Shown here piece after piece: positions 18,388 through 27,276 of a stretch of 64,000 nt of DNA (the stretch's first letter is position 1; every line of letters starts with the position of its first letter). The stretch spans positions 28,196-92,195 of the forward strand of contig JAKLJG010000001.1 in NCBI GenBank assembly GCA_023151255.1. Reading direction: 5' to 3'. The notes below the pieces were generated by a model. The model saw only the letters and a program-made list of their open reading frames with translations, ran no database searches and was not told the origin of the DNA. Source of the DNA: Cyclobacteriaceae bacterium (GTDB lineage: Bacteria; Bacteroidota; Bacteroidia; Cytophagales; Cyclobacteriaceae). A program made the position numbers and the translations under genes.

Positions 18388-18675
18388 GTGAAGCGGATAC
18401 CCCGTGAAGCTGTAATCTGGCTGGTGGCCTTACTGGCATTGGCGTTGACCGATCCACAGGCCGGAGGGCATTTCACACTTTGCCCGCTGGCCCAAGCCGG
18501 AGCCACATTTTGCCCGGGTTGCGGACTGGGTCGTTCAATATCCTTATTTTTTCACGGTGATTTTGCTGAATCCTGGCGTATGCATCCGTTAGGAATTGTG
18601 ACGGTAATTGTTTTATCTTATCGGATTATATCACTTTTCCAAAACGCATTTAAACCCCATGGCCAAAGTAACTGA
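18388..18675 (+). CDS. DUF2752 family membrane protein
   Basis: A 95-residue protein from a GTG start. It has two hydrophobic helices (AVIWLVALLALAL and PLGIVTVIVLSYRIISLF) around the DUF2752 signature FCPGCGLGRSISLFFHGDFAESWRMHP. The conserved cysteines may bind metal. The family is widespread in Bacteroidota and its function is unknown. An earlier ATG at 18313 would put the coding region across the preceding terminator. It overlaps the TM2-domain gene by 17 bases. Confidence 0.75.
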   Translation: MKRIPREAVIWLVALLALALTDPQAGGHFTLCPLAQAGATFCPGCGLGRSISLFFHGDFAESWRMHPLGIVTVIVLSYRIISLFQNAFKPHGQSN

Positions 18676-19000
18676 TGTATTACCCGAATTAGCCGGTGAA
18701 GAACTGGTATATGTTCAGAACCTGATGAAAGACTGGACAGACGATAAAGCCCGCAATTTTGCTAATGTGTACCGCACCCGCAGGCGCGACCCGCAAATGA
18801 TTTTGATTCTTACGATAATCGGATTTTTCGGTGTGGCCGGTATTCAACGGTTTATTACCGATCAGATAGGGATGGGGCTGCTTTACTTCTTTACTGCAGG
18901 GCTCTGCTTTATTGGTACAATCATCGATTTGGTAAACTATCAGAAACTAGCCTTTGAATACAATCAAAAGAAGGCCAACGAAGTGACTGCAATTATTTAG
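18659..19000 (+). CDS. TM2-domain membrane protein
   Basis: A 113-residue protein. The first ~50 residues are soluble (PELAGEELVYVQNLMKDWTD), then a TM2 domain with two helices (MILILTIIGFFGVAGIQRF and GLLYFFTAGLCFIGTIIDLV). The start at 18659 (ATG GCC AAA) is preferred to 18608 because it removes an unlikely extension. TM2 proteins often sit beside DUF2752 genes in this phylum. The function is unknown. Confidence 0.8.
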   Translation: MAKVTDVLPELAGEELVYVQNLMKDWTDDKARNFANVYRTRRRDPQMILILTIIGFFGVAGIQRFITDQIGMGLLYFFTAGLCFIGTIIDLVNYQKLAFEYNQKKANEVTAII

Positions 19001-19008
19001 CAAGTACG

Positions 19009-20202
19009 TTACTGTTCAAAAAAGCAAACCGACCCGCCTACCCAGGTTTTGTTCTTGTTAAACTTAACCCCAATCATTTCGCCACGGCTTAACCGGGCCA
19101 GGTTGGTAACCGGTGTTGGCCGTGCTTTGCCCGGCCCCCAGATATACAGCATCCTGATTTCCGTTTTCACCAGGCCATCCGGTGCCTGAATCACCGGTTC
19201 ATAGACCACCTTGCGTTGTATCAGATAGTTTTTCCGTTCATGCTCAGGTATGCACTCTAAATCGGATTGCGTTACATGAAAGATGATGCCGCTTCCCGAA
19301 AAGGAAAACAGGGGCTTCAGTACATAATTTTCAAGGTCTTCAGGGAAAATTTTGTAGTCATTAAGAAAGCAGCATTCGGGAATGAACTCGCTTTTTATAA
19401 ATGGCATGGTGAATTTACTAATCCGGAAAAACCAGTTGGGGTGCCCGGCCCACTCCACATCAACTTCTTCGGTCAGGTTAAACTGCAAAGTCAAATCCTT
19501 GCGGGCAATCAGTTCATCGAATATAACGCGGTTATAAATTCGCTTTACCTGTATTTCGCGGCCGTTTTTTTTATAAAAAAGTTTTGCGCCTGAACGCCTC
19601 AGATTACCGATGTGTACAGGTTCAATACCGGTTAGGTGTTTGGTAATAACAAAATCGATAGCAGTATTTTGTTGGAGCGGATCAATTTCAAGCAGAATTA
19701 CTTCATTCGGATCATGACCGTTCAGTAAAATGGATGTTAAAAACGATTGGTACTCTTTCCGGTTTAGCCCAAAATGCGATTGAACCGTATCGGGTACCGG
19801 AAAATGCTTGCGGTATTGTTCCGAAAGAAAATCCTGCCAGCCGAATAGCGAAGGAAATCCCTGCATCTCAATCAGGCGGGGCTGTAACTGCCCGTCAGCA
19901 TCTTTCACCAGGGCAAAGTCGAGCGCCAGAAAAAGCATGTGGTTGTCTTCATTTGGAACCTGAAGATTTTCCGGGATAGCGCGTTCAGTCAATTTTTTGA
20001 AGTCAGGCCTGACGATAAAATCAACAATACTTTCGGCTGCTTGCAGTAGTTTTTGTTTGAGGGCCCGGTCAACAAACACGGGGGTTTCGGCCACTCTGAA
20101 TTTTATCGGGAAATTAAAGTGCCTGTCGAGAGACTGAACAAAGGCGATGTACTTCTCTTCTGAGAAAAATTTGTTGTACTGTTCGCGCAGGGCTTTGATC
20201 AT
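19009..20202 (-). CDS. ATP-grasp-like protein in the amide-ligase cluster
   Basis: A 397-residue protein of no family I can name with certainty. The C-terminal half looks like an ATP-grasp fold: a lysine and flexible glycine/serine loop (YVLKPLFSFSGSGI), then LIQRKVVYEPVI and a metal-site-like stretch with TEIRMLYIWG. The N-terminal half has an ordered pre-domain (PRLIEMQGFPSLFGWQ). This arrangement recalls glutathionylspermidine synthetase-like, circularly permuted ATP-grasp ligases. It overlaps the upstream amidotransferase gene by 4 bases and is the last gene of the operon. Likely role: joining an amine or amino acid to a carboxylate (inference). Confidence 0.6.
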   Translation of the reverse strand: MIKALREQYNKFFSEEKYIAFVQSLDRHFNFPIKFRVAETPVFVDRALKQKLLQAAESIVDFIVRPDFKKLTERAIPENLQVPNEDNHMLFLALDFALVKDADGQLQPRLIEMQGFPSLFGWQDFLSEQYRKHFPVPDTVQSHFGLNRKEYQSFLTSILLNGHDPNEVILLEIDPLQQNTAIDFVITKHLTGIEPVHIGNLRRSGAKLFYKKNGREIQVKRIYNRVIFDELIARKDLTLQFNLTEEVDVEWAGHPNWFFRISKFTMPFIKSEFIPECCFLNDYKIFPEDLENYVLKPLFSFSGSGIIFHVTQSDLECIPEHERKNYLIQRKVVYEPVIQAPDGLVKTEIRMLYIWGPGKARPTPVTNLARLSRGEMIGVKFNKNKTWVGGSVCFFEQ

Positions 20203-21020
20203 AACACCGTTAGTCGGGTTGCGGCTGCCTGGCGAAGAAAGGTGGGAATAATGGTTTTGTAAGTTCGTTTGATCTTATCCGGATCGTTGAGGTACTTCAG
20301 CATTTCCACGTATTTCTTTTCACCGTGCCGTTCAATGATCCCTTTTTTCTTGTCTTCGCGCAGCAGGTACTTAAACATGCCGTCATAGTCGGCCTCGGGA
20401 TGAAACTGCATACCCACGATGGCATCGTCAAACCGGATGCCCATCACGGCCCGTTCCAAATCAACATGAGGTCGTTCTTTTTCAATGCACAGTACGTGTG
20501 CACCGGTGGCCAGCATGCGGGGGCTGGGTTCGGTTACCTGGTAAAAGCGCGAATCTACGGCATAAAAGGGGTCGTCCAGGTTTTTAAATAGCGGTTCATG
20601 GCGGGCCTCTTTAGTTTTATGGATGGGAAATATGCCAAACGCTTCGCTGCGTCTTTTGCTTACCTTACCATATTTATAATGCCTACAGTAAATCTGGAAA
20701 GAGTGGCAGATGAGAAAAACAAACTTCTTTTGTTGCGGGTGCTGGCGGTTGTGTTCCCGGATAGTATCCATCAGCCTGAAATAATTGGCTTCCCATTCGG
20801 AGCCTTCGCTGGCCAGCGGGCTGCCCGGCCCGCCCGAGGAAATGTAGATATCGTAATCGGGTGAAGCGATTTGATTTTTTAGGCGCACATCAAATACCTC
20901 GTACTCCACCGGAAATGATGATTCGGCCTTAAATTGTTCGACCAACTGCACAATGCAGCGCATTCCTTCGTTTTCTTCACCCTCGTATAAATCCAGTATG
21001 GCAATGCGGATGGCATTCAT
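20199..21020 (-). CDS. Class I glutamine amidotransferase-like hydrolase
   Basis: A 273-residue stand-alone GATase1-fold protein. The oxyanion-side motif SSGGPGSP, the nucleophile C105 in LICHSFQ and H207/E209 in FHPEAD give a complete Cys-His-Glu triad. A ~60-residue C-terminal extension (KGIIERHGEKKYVEMLKYLND) is unusual for GuaA- or TrpG-type domains. Its 4-base overlaps with the YbdK-like ligase and the ATP-grasp-like gene imply one pathway. It may hydrolyse a gamma-glutamyl bond or supply ammonia to a ligase. Confidence 0.85.
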   Translation of the reverse strand: MNAIRIAILDLYEGEENEGMRCIVQLVEQFKAESSFPVEYEVFDVRLKNQIASPDYDIYISSGGPGSPLASEGSEWEANYFRLMDTIREHNRQHPQQKKFVFLICHSFQIYCRHYKYGKVSKRRSEAFGIFPIHKTKEARHEPLFKNLDDPFYAVDSRFYQVTEPSPRMLATGAHVLCIEKERPHVDLERAVMGIRFDDAIVGMQFHPEADYDGMFKYLLREDKKKGIIERHGEKKYVEMLKYLNDPDKIKRTYKTIIPTFLRQAAATRLTVL

Positions 21021-22114
21021 AATCCTGCTATGGTTTGTTCGGTAATATAATCAACAACTTTTTCCAGGCTGTCGGTTTGCTTAAACACGGCTAACTGTCG
21101 GTCGGCTCCGGTGCCTTGTTTCAGCATGGTGTAAACATAATTAATTGCTTGCCGGCTTCCCAGTTCATCCACTACGTCATCAACAAATTCAAGCAGCTCA
21201 TTAATCAATGCACGGGTTTCTACTTCCTCCTGCTTGCCGAAGTCAATCAGTTTGCCATCAATGCCATAGCGACTTGCCCGCCACTTGTTTTCGTTAATAA
21301 GTGCGCGGTTGTACACAATAAAACTCATGTTTTGCTTGCGCAGTTTATACAATTTTACCACCAGCGCCTGAAACAAGGCCGTTATGGCCATGGTTTCTTC
21401 CACTCGCATGGGTACATCGCAGATGCGGAATTCGATGGTATCGAAGAAGGGATGTACGCGTATATCCCACCAGATTTTCTTGGCGTTGTCGATGCAGCCG
21501 GTTTTGATAAGCAGGTTTACATAGTTTTTGAAGTCGTCCCAATCATTGAAATAATCAGGTAAACCGGTGCGCGGAAACTTATCGAACACTTTGGTACGGA
21601 AGGATTTGAAGCCGGTGTTGCGGCCCTCCCAAAACGGGCTGTTGCAGGAAAGCGCATACACGTGCGGCAGAAAGTAGCGGATAGTATTCACAATGTGAAT
21701 GGCCATGTTTTTATCGGAAATGCCCACGTGCACATGTAAACCGAAGATGAGGTTTGAACGGGCGGCCTCCTGCATTTCATTAACAATCTCATCGTAGCGC
21801 GGGTTGGGCGTAATCAGTTGTTTTGACCAGTGGGAGAAGGGGTGTGTACCGGATGCGCCAATGCGCAGGTTCATGGAGCGGGCAATGTCGCTAACCAGTT
21901 TGCGCAGTTTGCTGATGTCGCTGCGGGCTTCTTCAATGTTGCGGCAAATGCCGGTGCCAACCTCAACTACGGCCTGGTGCATTTCGGCTTTTACATGGTC
22001 TTTCAATACCTGTTGTGCCGCCTCAACAATCTTCTGGTCGTGCGAGGTGAGTTCCCGGCTCACCGGGTCAATCACCATGTACTCTTCTTCAACGCCTAAT
22101 GTAAATTTTTCCAT
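21017..22114 (-). CDS. Carboxylate-amine ligase, GCS2/YbdK family
   Basis: A 365-residue glutamine synthetase-fold ligase of the type that includes E. coli YbdK, which makes gamma-glutamylcysteine weakly. Signature segments are FTLGVEEEYMVIDP, VEVGTGICRNIEEAR, ASGTHPFSHW and GLHVHVGI. It should activate a carboxylate with ATP and couple it to an amine. The surrounding cluster (amidotransferase, two ATP-grasp-type proteins, two esterases) suggests a step in making a small peptide-like compound. A GC-rich repeat separates it from the upstream ATP-grasp gene. Confidence 0.9.
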   Translation of the reverse strand: MEKFTLGVEEEYMVIDPVSRELTSHDQKIVEAAQQVLKDHVKAEMHQAVVEVGTGICRNIEEARSDISKLRKLVSDIARSMNLRIGASGTHPFSHWSKQLITPNPRYDEIVNEMQEAARSNLIFGLHVHVGISDKNMAIHIVNTIRYFLPHVYALSCNSPFWEGRNTGFKSFRTKVFDKFPRTGLPDYFNDWDDFKNYVNLLIKTGCIDNAKKIWWDIRVHPFFDTIEFRICDVPMRVEETMAITALFQALVVKLYKLRKQNMSFIVYNRALINENKWRASRYGIDGKLIDFGKQEEVETRALINELLEFVDDVVDELGSRQAINYVYTMLKQGTGADRQLAVFKQTDSLEKVVDYITEQTIAGL

Positions 22115-22117
22115 AGC

Positions 22118-22151
22118 TTCACCCCCTACCCCTCTCCAGCGAAGAGGGAGA
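22118..22151. repeat. GC-rich palindromic repeat, copy 1
   Basis: The sequence CACCCCCTACCCCTCTCC followed by AGCGAAGAGGGAG contains a CCCTCT/AGAGGG hairpin and resembles repeats found between genes in Bacteroidota. It fills nearly the whole gap between the ATP-grasp gene and ybdK. On the coding strand it places a G-rich purine stretch just before the ybdK ATG. Related copies are at 25681-25744 and 62445-62480. Confidence 0.6.
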
Positions 22152-22155
22152 AACG

Positions 22156-23145
22156 TTATTTAGATTTTGCTTTTGACGTAGTCCTGGAATTTCTTTTAAG
22201 AAAAGTTGCCACTGAGTCGGAAACAAATGTTCCCCAGGTCAGGTTGTCTGAATTCGGTTTTTGTTGTTGCGCCCGTTCGATGGCCATTTTCGCGGCATGT
22301 TCAACCACCCATTCAAAATTTTCCTGGCCAACGGAATTGACATCGGCATCGGGAGCAGGGTTGCAAAAATCGATGGCATACGGAATGCCTCCGCGCACGG
22401 CCATTTCTACCGTATTGAAATCATAGCCAAGTGCCTGGTTGAGTTGTAGTACATAGTCGCGTACTTTTTTAACCAACTTTTCCGAGGCTGGGCCGCTGGT
22501 TACCACGTACCGCAAATGATGGGGGTTGCGCGGCTCGTATTGCATTACACGAACATAGTTGCGCCCAAGGCAGTAGCAGCGGAAGTATTCTTCGAAAATA
22601 ATTTCTTCCTGCAGCATCATTACGAGTTGGCCGGTTTCTTTGTAGGCTCTGAAAAAATCGTCCATGTTGTTGAGTTTGTACACGCTCTTCCAACCGCCAC
22701 CGGCATGGGGCTTCATGTAAGCCGGCCAGCCGATGTATTCAAAGATCTTTTCCCACGACAGTGGAAAATTCAGGTTGCTGAACGATGAATCGGTAGTGTC
22801 GGTTGGTTTATCGTGCGAGGGAAGGATAACCGTTTTCGGTACAGGTACCCCGATTTTCACAGCCAGCGCGTTGTTAAAAAATTTTTCATCGGCACTCCAC
22901 CAAAACGGGTTGTTGATTACGGCTGTTCCGGAAATGGCGGCATTTTTTAGGTAGGCCCGGTAAAAAGGAACATCCTGCGAAATCCGGTCGATAATCACGG
23001 CATAATCGGTCGGTTCGCCTTGTTGAACTTTGTCGATCAATACCGGTTCGGCCTTAATGTCTTTCAGGCCGGCTTTATTAACACGCTCAATAAAAGCTTC
23101 AGGGAAAGAGCGCTCCATGCCAAACAGAATTCCAATTTTTTTCAT
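22156..23145 (-). CDS. ATP-grasp ligase, D-Ala-D-Ala ligase-like
   Basis: A 329-residue ATP-grasp enzyme. It has an N-terminal pre-ATP domain (MKKIGILFGMERSFPEAFIERV), a nucleotide-binding centre with KPHAGGGWKSVYKL, and C-terminal metal ligands near NTVEMAVRGGIPYAIDFCNPAPDAD. The last ~60 residues are a basic, low-complexity tail. The ATG at 23145 is preferred to the longer frame from 23292, which would overlap the esterase gene. The 5-base gap to the esterase implies co-transcription. Expected role: ATP-dependent amide or ester bond formation in the cluster. Confidence 0.85.
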   Translation of the reverse strand: MKKIGILFGMERSFPEAFIERVNKAGLKDIKAEPVLIDKVQQGEPTDYAVIIDRISQDVPFYRAYLKNAAISGTAVINNPFWWSADEKFFNNALAVKIGVPVPKTVILPSHDKPTDTTDSSFSNLNFPLSWEKIFEYIGWPAYMKPHAGGGWKSVYKLNNMDDFFRAYKETGQLVMMLQEEIIFEEYFRCYCLGRNYVRVMQYEPRNPHHLRYVVTSGPASEKLVKKVRDYVLQLNQALGYDFNTVEMAVRGGIPYAIDFCNPAPDADVNSVGQENFEWVVEHAAKMAIERAQQQKPNSDNLTWGTFVSDSVATFLKRNSRTTSKAKSK

Positions 23146-23150
23146 AGTTG

Positions 23151-23861
23151 TTATTTTATCAGTGAGAGGTAATGCGGAAACATTTCGCGCCACGCGGGCC
23201 AATCGTGCGGGCGTTCGGGGCGTACATCCAACCAGTGGCTGATACCTTTGTTTTTCAGGATGACCGCCATTTTTTCGTTGGCTTCCCAGCACATATCGTG
23301 AGTGCCGGTACCAAGCACCACAAACATGTCATTGAAAAACGGGTTTTGGGCACCGGGCAGAAAATCGGGTGGGTTATTAAAGTACACGTTGTCATCGTAA
23401 TAGCCGTCAAGCTGGCTTTTGATGTCAAATGCTGCGCCCATATTGAGAACATACTTCACTACTTCGGGGTGGCGAAATGCAAAATTGGTGGCGTGGTATC
23501 CGCCAAAACTGCAGCCGGCAGTGGCAATGCGGTGCACACCGGTTTCCCGCTGCATAAGCGGCACCAGTTCGTGCAATAAAAACTGGTCGTACCAGATGTG
23601 ATTCTTTACCCGGTCGGCCGGATGAATGTTTTTGTTGTACCAGCTCATTGAGTCAATTCCATCCGGGCAATAAATTTTTACCAGGCCTTCATCCAGGAAC
23701 CACGCCACACTATCAATCAGCTTAAAATCTTTGTTTTCGTAATAGCTGCCCATGGACGTAGGGAAAAGCATAACCGGGTATCCGCGTGTGCCAAACGCCA
23801 GGGTGCCGATCTCGCGCCCAAGGTTGGGGCTGTACCATTTATGAAAATGCTCGTGGGGCAT
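23151..23861 (-). CDS. Esterase-D-like alpha/beta hydrolase, first gene of the cluster
   Basis: A 236-residue alpha/beta hydrolase with the nucleophile elbow GCSFGGYHA and a histidine near ERPHDWPAW. The sequence FPTSMGSYYENKDFKLID and the aspartate-rich loop AAFDIKSQLDGYYDDN fit the small esterase group (COG4947-like) found next to ATP-grasp genes. It is cytosolic, without a signal peptide. It is the first gene of the minus-strand ligase operon. A second esterase is transcribed divergently 76 bases away. Confidence 0.85.
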   Translation of the reverse strand: MPHEHFHKWYSPNLGREIGTLAFGTRGYPVMLFPTSMGSYYENKDFKLIDSVAWFLDEGLVKIYCPDGIDSMSWYNKNIHPADRVKNHIWYDQFLLHELVPLMQRETGVHRIATAGCSFGGYHATNFAFRHPEVVKYVLNMGAAFDIKSQLDGYYDDNVYFNNPPDFLPGAQNPFFNDMFVVLGTGTHDMCWEANEKMAVILKNKGISHWLDVRPERPHDWPAWREMFPHYLSLIK

Positions 23862-23937
23862 GGCAGCGGCTGTGGAGGGTTTTGGTAAAATTTTATTTTT
23901 GCTGCCTTAAAATAAGCAATTCAACTCAATATCGGTT

Positions 23938-24750
23938 TTGGATACCCCGCAATTGTACCATCTTGAACAGTTAACTGATGTCCATTCTAAGTTACTGGGG
24001 CGCGATACGATTGTGGATATTTATCTTCCACAAGCGTTTGAAAAGGCAGATAATCCATATCCTTTGCTGATTCTCAATGACGGCCAGGATGGTAAAGCCA
24101 TTGAATTGAAGGAGCGCCTTGAAGAATTGAGCAAGTCGCAGGCTATTCGCAATGTAATCGTGGTGGCTGTGCATGCCGGAGATCGCCTGCAGGAATACGG
24201 AGTTGCTTCACGAAAAGATTATAAAGGCCGCGGGTCTAAAGCTAAAGACTATACGCGGTTTATCATGACCGAACTGGTACCCTATATTCACTACCGGTAT
24301 CCTGTTTCGGAAAATAAGACCGATCACGTGATTGCCGGATTTTCGATGGGTGGTCTTTCGGCTGTTGATATAGCATGGAATAATGCCGATTATTTTGGAA
24401 AAGCCGGGGCGTTTAGCGGATCGTTCTGGTGGCGTAAGCGCGATGCTAAAAGTATTCTCTACAGTGATAAGCGTGATCGACTGATGCATTTGCAGATTCG
24501 AAATGGAAAGTTCAAGCCGGGATTAAAGTTCTGGTTTCAAACGGGCACACAGGATGAGCTGAGTGACCGCAACGAGAACGGAACCATTGATTCTATTGAC
24601 GATACGCTTGATCTAATTGCTGAACTGACAAAAAAGGGTTACCGGCCTTTTCAGGATATTCAGTATTACGAAATTGAAGGGGGCAAACATAACCTCGAAA
24701 CCTGGAAGCAGGCGTTACCTGCGTTTTTGAAGTGGGCGTTTGGAAGTTAA
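23938..24750 (+). CDS. Enterochelin-esterase-like alpha/beta hydrolase
   Basis: A 270-residue esterase D-type hydrolase with a TTG start. The nucleophile is in GFSMGGLSAVD, an acidic region follows in GTQDELSDRNENGTIDSID, and the histidine lies in EGGKHNLETW. The sequence IYLPQAFEKADNPYPLLILNDGQD is typical of esterases that act on peptide-like or siderophore esters. It is divergent from the ligase operon and may share its control region. It has no signal peptide. Confidence 0.87.
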   Translation: MDTPQLYHLEQLTDVHSKLLGRDTIVDIYLPQAFEKADNPYPLLILNDGQDGKAIELKERLEELSKSQAIRNVIVVAVHAGDRLQEYGVASRKDYKGRGSKAKDYTRFIMTELVPYIHYRYPVSENKTDHVIAGFSMGGLSAVDIAWNNADYFGKAGAFSGSFWWRKRDAKSILYSDKRDRLMHLQIRNGKFKPGLKFWFQTGTQDELSDRNENGTIDSIDDTLDLIAELTKKGYRPFQDIQYYEIEGGKHNLETWKQALPAFLKWAFGS

Positions 24751-24754
24751 TGGG

Positions 24755-26110
24755 TTAATGTGCCGATGTGGAAACGAATTGGATGTTACGTTTTAAGCCT
24801 TTGAAACCTGTTCGTTTAACGGCTGATTTTTTAAACAACTTTTGAAATACTTCTTCGGTTAGCTCCAGCCAATCGGAGTTATTCATTCCGGCTGTTTGTG
24901 GATGCGGATTGAAGCGCGGCTCGTGGTGTGGCTGTGCAAAGCGGTTCCAGGGGCATACCTCCTGGCAGATATCGCACCCGAAAATCCAGTTTTCGAATTT
25001 ACCTTTTACCTCAGCCGGTATTTCCTCCCTTAGTTCAATTGTAAAATATGAAATGCATTTGCTGCCATCCACCACATAGGGTTGAGGAATAGCCTCTGTG
25101 GGGCAGGCATCCATGCAGGCCGTGCAGGTGCCACAGTAATCTTTTATTGGGCCATCGTATTCCAGTTCAAGATCAACAATCAGTTCGGCCAGGAAAAAGA
25201 AACTGCCCATAGACCGGTTTAGCAGCAATGAATTTTTTCCAATCCACCCGATGCCCGAACGCTTTGCCCAGGCCCGCTCCAGCACCGGAGCTGAGTCAAC
25301 AAAGGCGCGACCGTTTATATCGCCCAACTTTTCGCGCAGCCGTAACATGAACTCCTTCAGCTTGTCTTTAATCACGAAGTGATAATCTTCGCCATAGGCG
25401 TACCGGGTAATTTTCAGGTTGTGCCTATCCGTTAGATCTTTTGCAGGAAAGTAATTGTAGATAAGACTGATCACGGATTTTGCCCCGGGAATCAATTTGG
25501 TAGGGTCGAGGCGCTTTTCAAAGTGGTTGGCCATGTAAGCCATTTTGCCGTGGTAGTTGCGCTTCAGCCACTCTTCGAGTTTGGGCGCTTCGTCTTCAAG
25601 GAATTCGGCTTTGGAAATACCGCAATAACTGAAGCCGAGTTGGGTGGCGGTGTGTTTGATGAAGGTTGTACGGGAAGACACCCCCCTTTGTCCCCCCTCA
25701 AGGGGGGAAATAGTACCGCCCCCTTTGAGGGGGGCAGGGGGGGCGTTTAACTTTATCCAATCTGCAATTTTTGATACAACCATTTCAGTTCGGTTGCGAA
25801 CTTCGCGGTCATCAAACCGCAGAAACCGGACACCGGTTGTTTCAAGTTTTTGCTGCCGTTTTCGATCGCTGCTTTTGGCTTCTTTTGTTAAATGACTTTC
25901 GCCATCAATTTCAATAGCCAGCATAAGTTCATGGCAATAGAAATCCACGATATAATCTAACAAGGGTACTTGCCGGTGAAACTGGTAACCAGCGAGTTTT
26001 CTCCTTCTGATTTCATTCCATAATATAACTTCTGATGCTGTTGCAAACTTTCGCAATTCACGCGCCTGGTTGCGCAGATCTTTACGGTATGAAATCAGTT
26101 TGTTTCGCAT
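24755..26110 (-). CDS. queG: DUF559 endonuclease-like domain fused to epoxyqueuosine reductase QueG
   Basis: A 451-residue open frame. Residues 1-~125 are a DUF559/Vsr-like endonuclease fold ([40 protein letters not shown]). Residues ~126-143 are encoded by a GC-rich inverted repeat ([17 protein letters not shown]). Residues ~144-451 are QueG, which reduces epoxyqueuosine in tRNA with cobalamin and two [4Fe-4S] clusters: catalytic aspartate in [15 protein letters not shown], cluster cysteines in [12 protein letters not shown] and [14 protein letters not shown] at codon 144, with a G-rich stretch before it, could start a normal-length 308-residue QueG, so two proteins or one fusion are both possible. 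Confidence 0.85.
   Translation of the reverse strand: MRNKLISYRKDLRNQARELRKFATASEVILWNEIRRRKLAGYQFHRQVPLLDYIVDFYCHELMLAIEIDGESHLTKEAKSSDRKRQQKLETTGVRFLRFDDREVRNRTEMVVSKIADWIKLNAPPAPLKGGGTISPLEGGQRGVSSRTTFIKHTATQLGFSYCGISKAEFLEDEAPKLEEWLKRNYHGKMAYMANHFEKRLDPTKLIPGAKSVISLIYNYFPAKDLTDRHNLKITRYAYGEDYHFVIKDKLKEFMLRLREKLGDINGRAFVDSAPVLERAWAKRSGIGWIGKNSLLLNRSMGSFFFLAELIVDLELEYDGPIKDYCGTCTACMDACPTEAIPQPYVVDGSKCISYFTIELREEIPAEVKGKFENWIFGCDICQEVCPWNRFAQPHHEPRFNPHPQTAGMNNSDWLELTEEVFQKLFKKSAVKRTGFKGLKRNIQFVSTSAH
25681..25744. repeat. GC-rich inverted repeat inside the DUF559-QueG frame, copy 2
   Basis: Two units in inverted orientation, each with a C-rich arm, a short spacer and a G-rich arm (CCCCCCTCAAGGGGGG and CCCCCTTTGAGGGGGG). 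The element keeps the reading frame open across the junction of the two protein domains. It belongs to the same family as the repeats at 22118-22151 and 62445-62480. Confidence 0.8.
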
Positions 26111-26152
26111 AGGGAAAGACAGCGATTTAGAATCAGCTCAGGTATAGGAGTT

Positions 26153-27184
26153 TCAATCAAACAATCCCGGCCCCTTGCTTCGGGGAGGAACAATTTTCAA
26201 ATGCTTATAGGCACGCTCGGTTACCTCTCTTCCGCGTGAAGTACGTTTAATGTATCCTTCCTGAATTAAGAAAGGTTCATATACCTCTTCAATGGTTTCA
26301 CCTTCTTCGCCAACGGCTGTGGCTATGGTGGAAATACCCACTGGCCCGCCTTTAAATTTTTCGATGATGGTTAGCAGAATGCGGTTATCCATTTCATCCA
26401 AGCCGTTTTCATCCACATCCAAGGCTTTCAGTGCCAGTTGGGCAATGGCTAAGGTAATGGTGCCATCGCCTTTAATCTGGGCGAAGTCGCGGGTTCTGCG
26501 CAGCAGGTTGTTGGCAATGCGCGGTGTGCCGCGGCTTCTGCGGGCTATTTCAAAAGCAGCCTCCTTTTCAATTGGCGCATTAAGAATGCCGGCCGACCGG
26601 TGAATAATTTTAGTGAGCAGCGCAGAATCATAATACTCCAGCCGCGAATTGATGCCAAACCGGGCCCGCAGGGGGGCGGTAAGCAAGCCCGCGCGTGTGG
26701 TGGCACCAATTAAGGTGAAAGGGTTCAGTCCGATTTGGATGGATCGTGCATTCGGACCGGAGTCGAGCATAATGTCAATTTTAAAATCCTCCATGGCTGA
26801 ATAGAGGTATTCCTCCACCACCGGGTTGAGGCGATGAATCTCATCAATAAACAGCACATCGTTGGTTTCAAGGTTCGTAAGTAAACCGGCAAGGTCGCCC
26901 GGTTTATCGAGTACGGGGCCTGAGGTAATTTTAATGTTTGAACCTAATTCGTTGGCAATAATGTAGGAAAGCGTGGTTTTGCCCAGGCCCGGGGGGCCGT
27001 GCAGCAATACGTGGTCGAGCGATTCGCCCCGTTGTTTGGCGGCCTGTACAAACACACGGATGTTCTCAACGGTTTTATGCTGGCCGGTAAAATCAGCAAA
27101 GGTGAGCGGGCGCAAGGCCTTCTCCATTTCCTTATCAGCCGCTGTTAATGATTCGCTGTCGCCCTTCAGGTAGTCTTCACGCAT
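26153..27184 (-). CDS. ruvB: Holliday junction branch-migration helicase RuvB
   Basis: A 343-residue AAA+ ATPase. Walker A is GPPGLGKT (residues 63-70), Walker B FIDEIHRL, sensor 1 IGATTRAG, arginine finger in LRARFG, and a C-terminal winged helix (ERAYKHLKI). It drives branch migration with RuvA. ruvA and ruvC are not in the window. Cytosolic, normal length. It has its own promoter upstream. Confidence 0.97.
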   Translation of the reverse strand: MREDYLKGDSESLTAADKEMEKALRPLTFADFTGQHKTVENIRVFVQAAKQRGESLDHVLLHGPPGLGKTTLSYIIANELGSNIKITSGPVLDKPGDLAGLLTNLETNDVLFIDEIHRLNPVVEEYLYSAMEDFKIDIMLDSGPNARSIQIGLNPFTLIGATTRAGLLTAPLRARFGINSRLEYYDSALLTKIIHRSAGILNAPIEKEAAFEIARRSRGTPRIANNLLRRTRDFAQIKGDGTITLAIAQLALKALDVDENGLDEMDNRILLTIIEKFKGGPVGISTIATAVGEEGETIEEVYEPFLIQEGYIKRTSRGREVTERAYKHLKIVPPRSKGPGLFD

Positions 27185-27197
27185 ACTGGTTATTTTG

Positions 27198-27205
27198 CAA
27201 AAGTA
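27198..27205 (-). promoter_or_regulatory. Bacteroidota -7 box upstream of ruvB
   Basis: On the minus strand TACTTTTG followed by CAAAAT lies 13 bases before the ruvB ATG at 27184, matching TAnnTTTG. The divergent apbE gene starts at 27277 on the other strand. Confidence 0.5.
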
Positions 27206-27276
27206 CGTATTTCATGAACTTCCTTAATAAGCAACATTGTTGCATTAGCTGAATTGGGCTAACTTGCCACTCGCTT

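Noticed and set aside
25681..25744. GC-rich repeats considered as a CRISPR array
   Set aside because: There are only two inverted units, no regular spacers and no cas genes.
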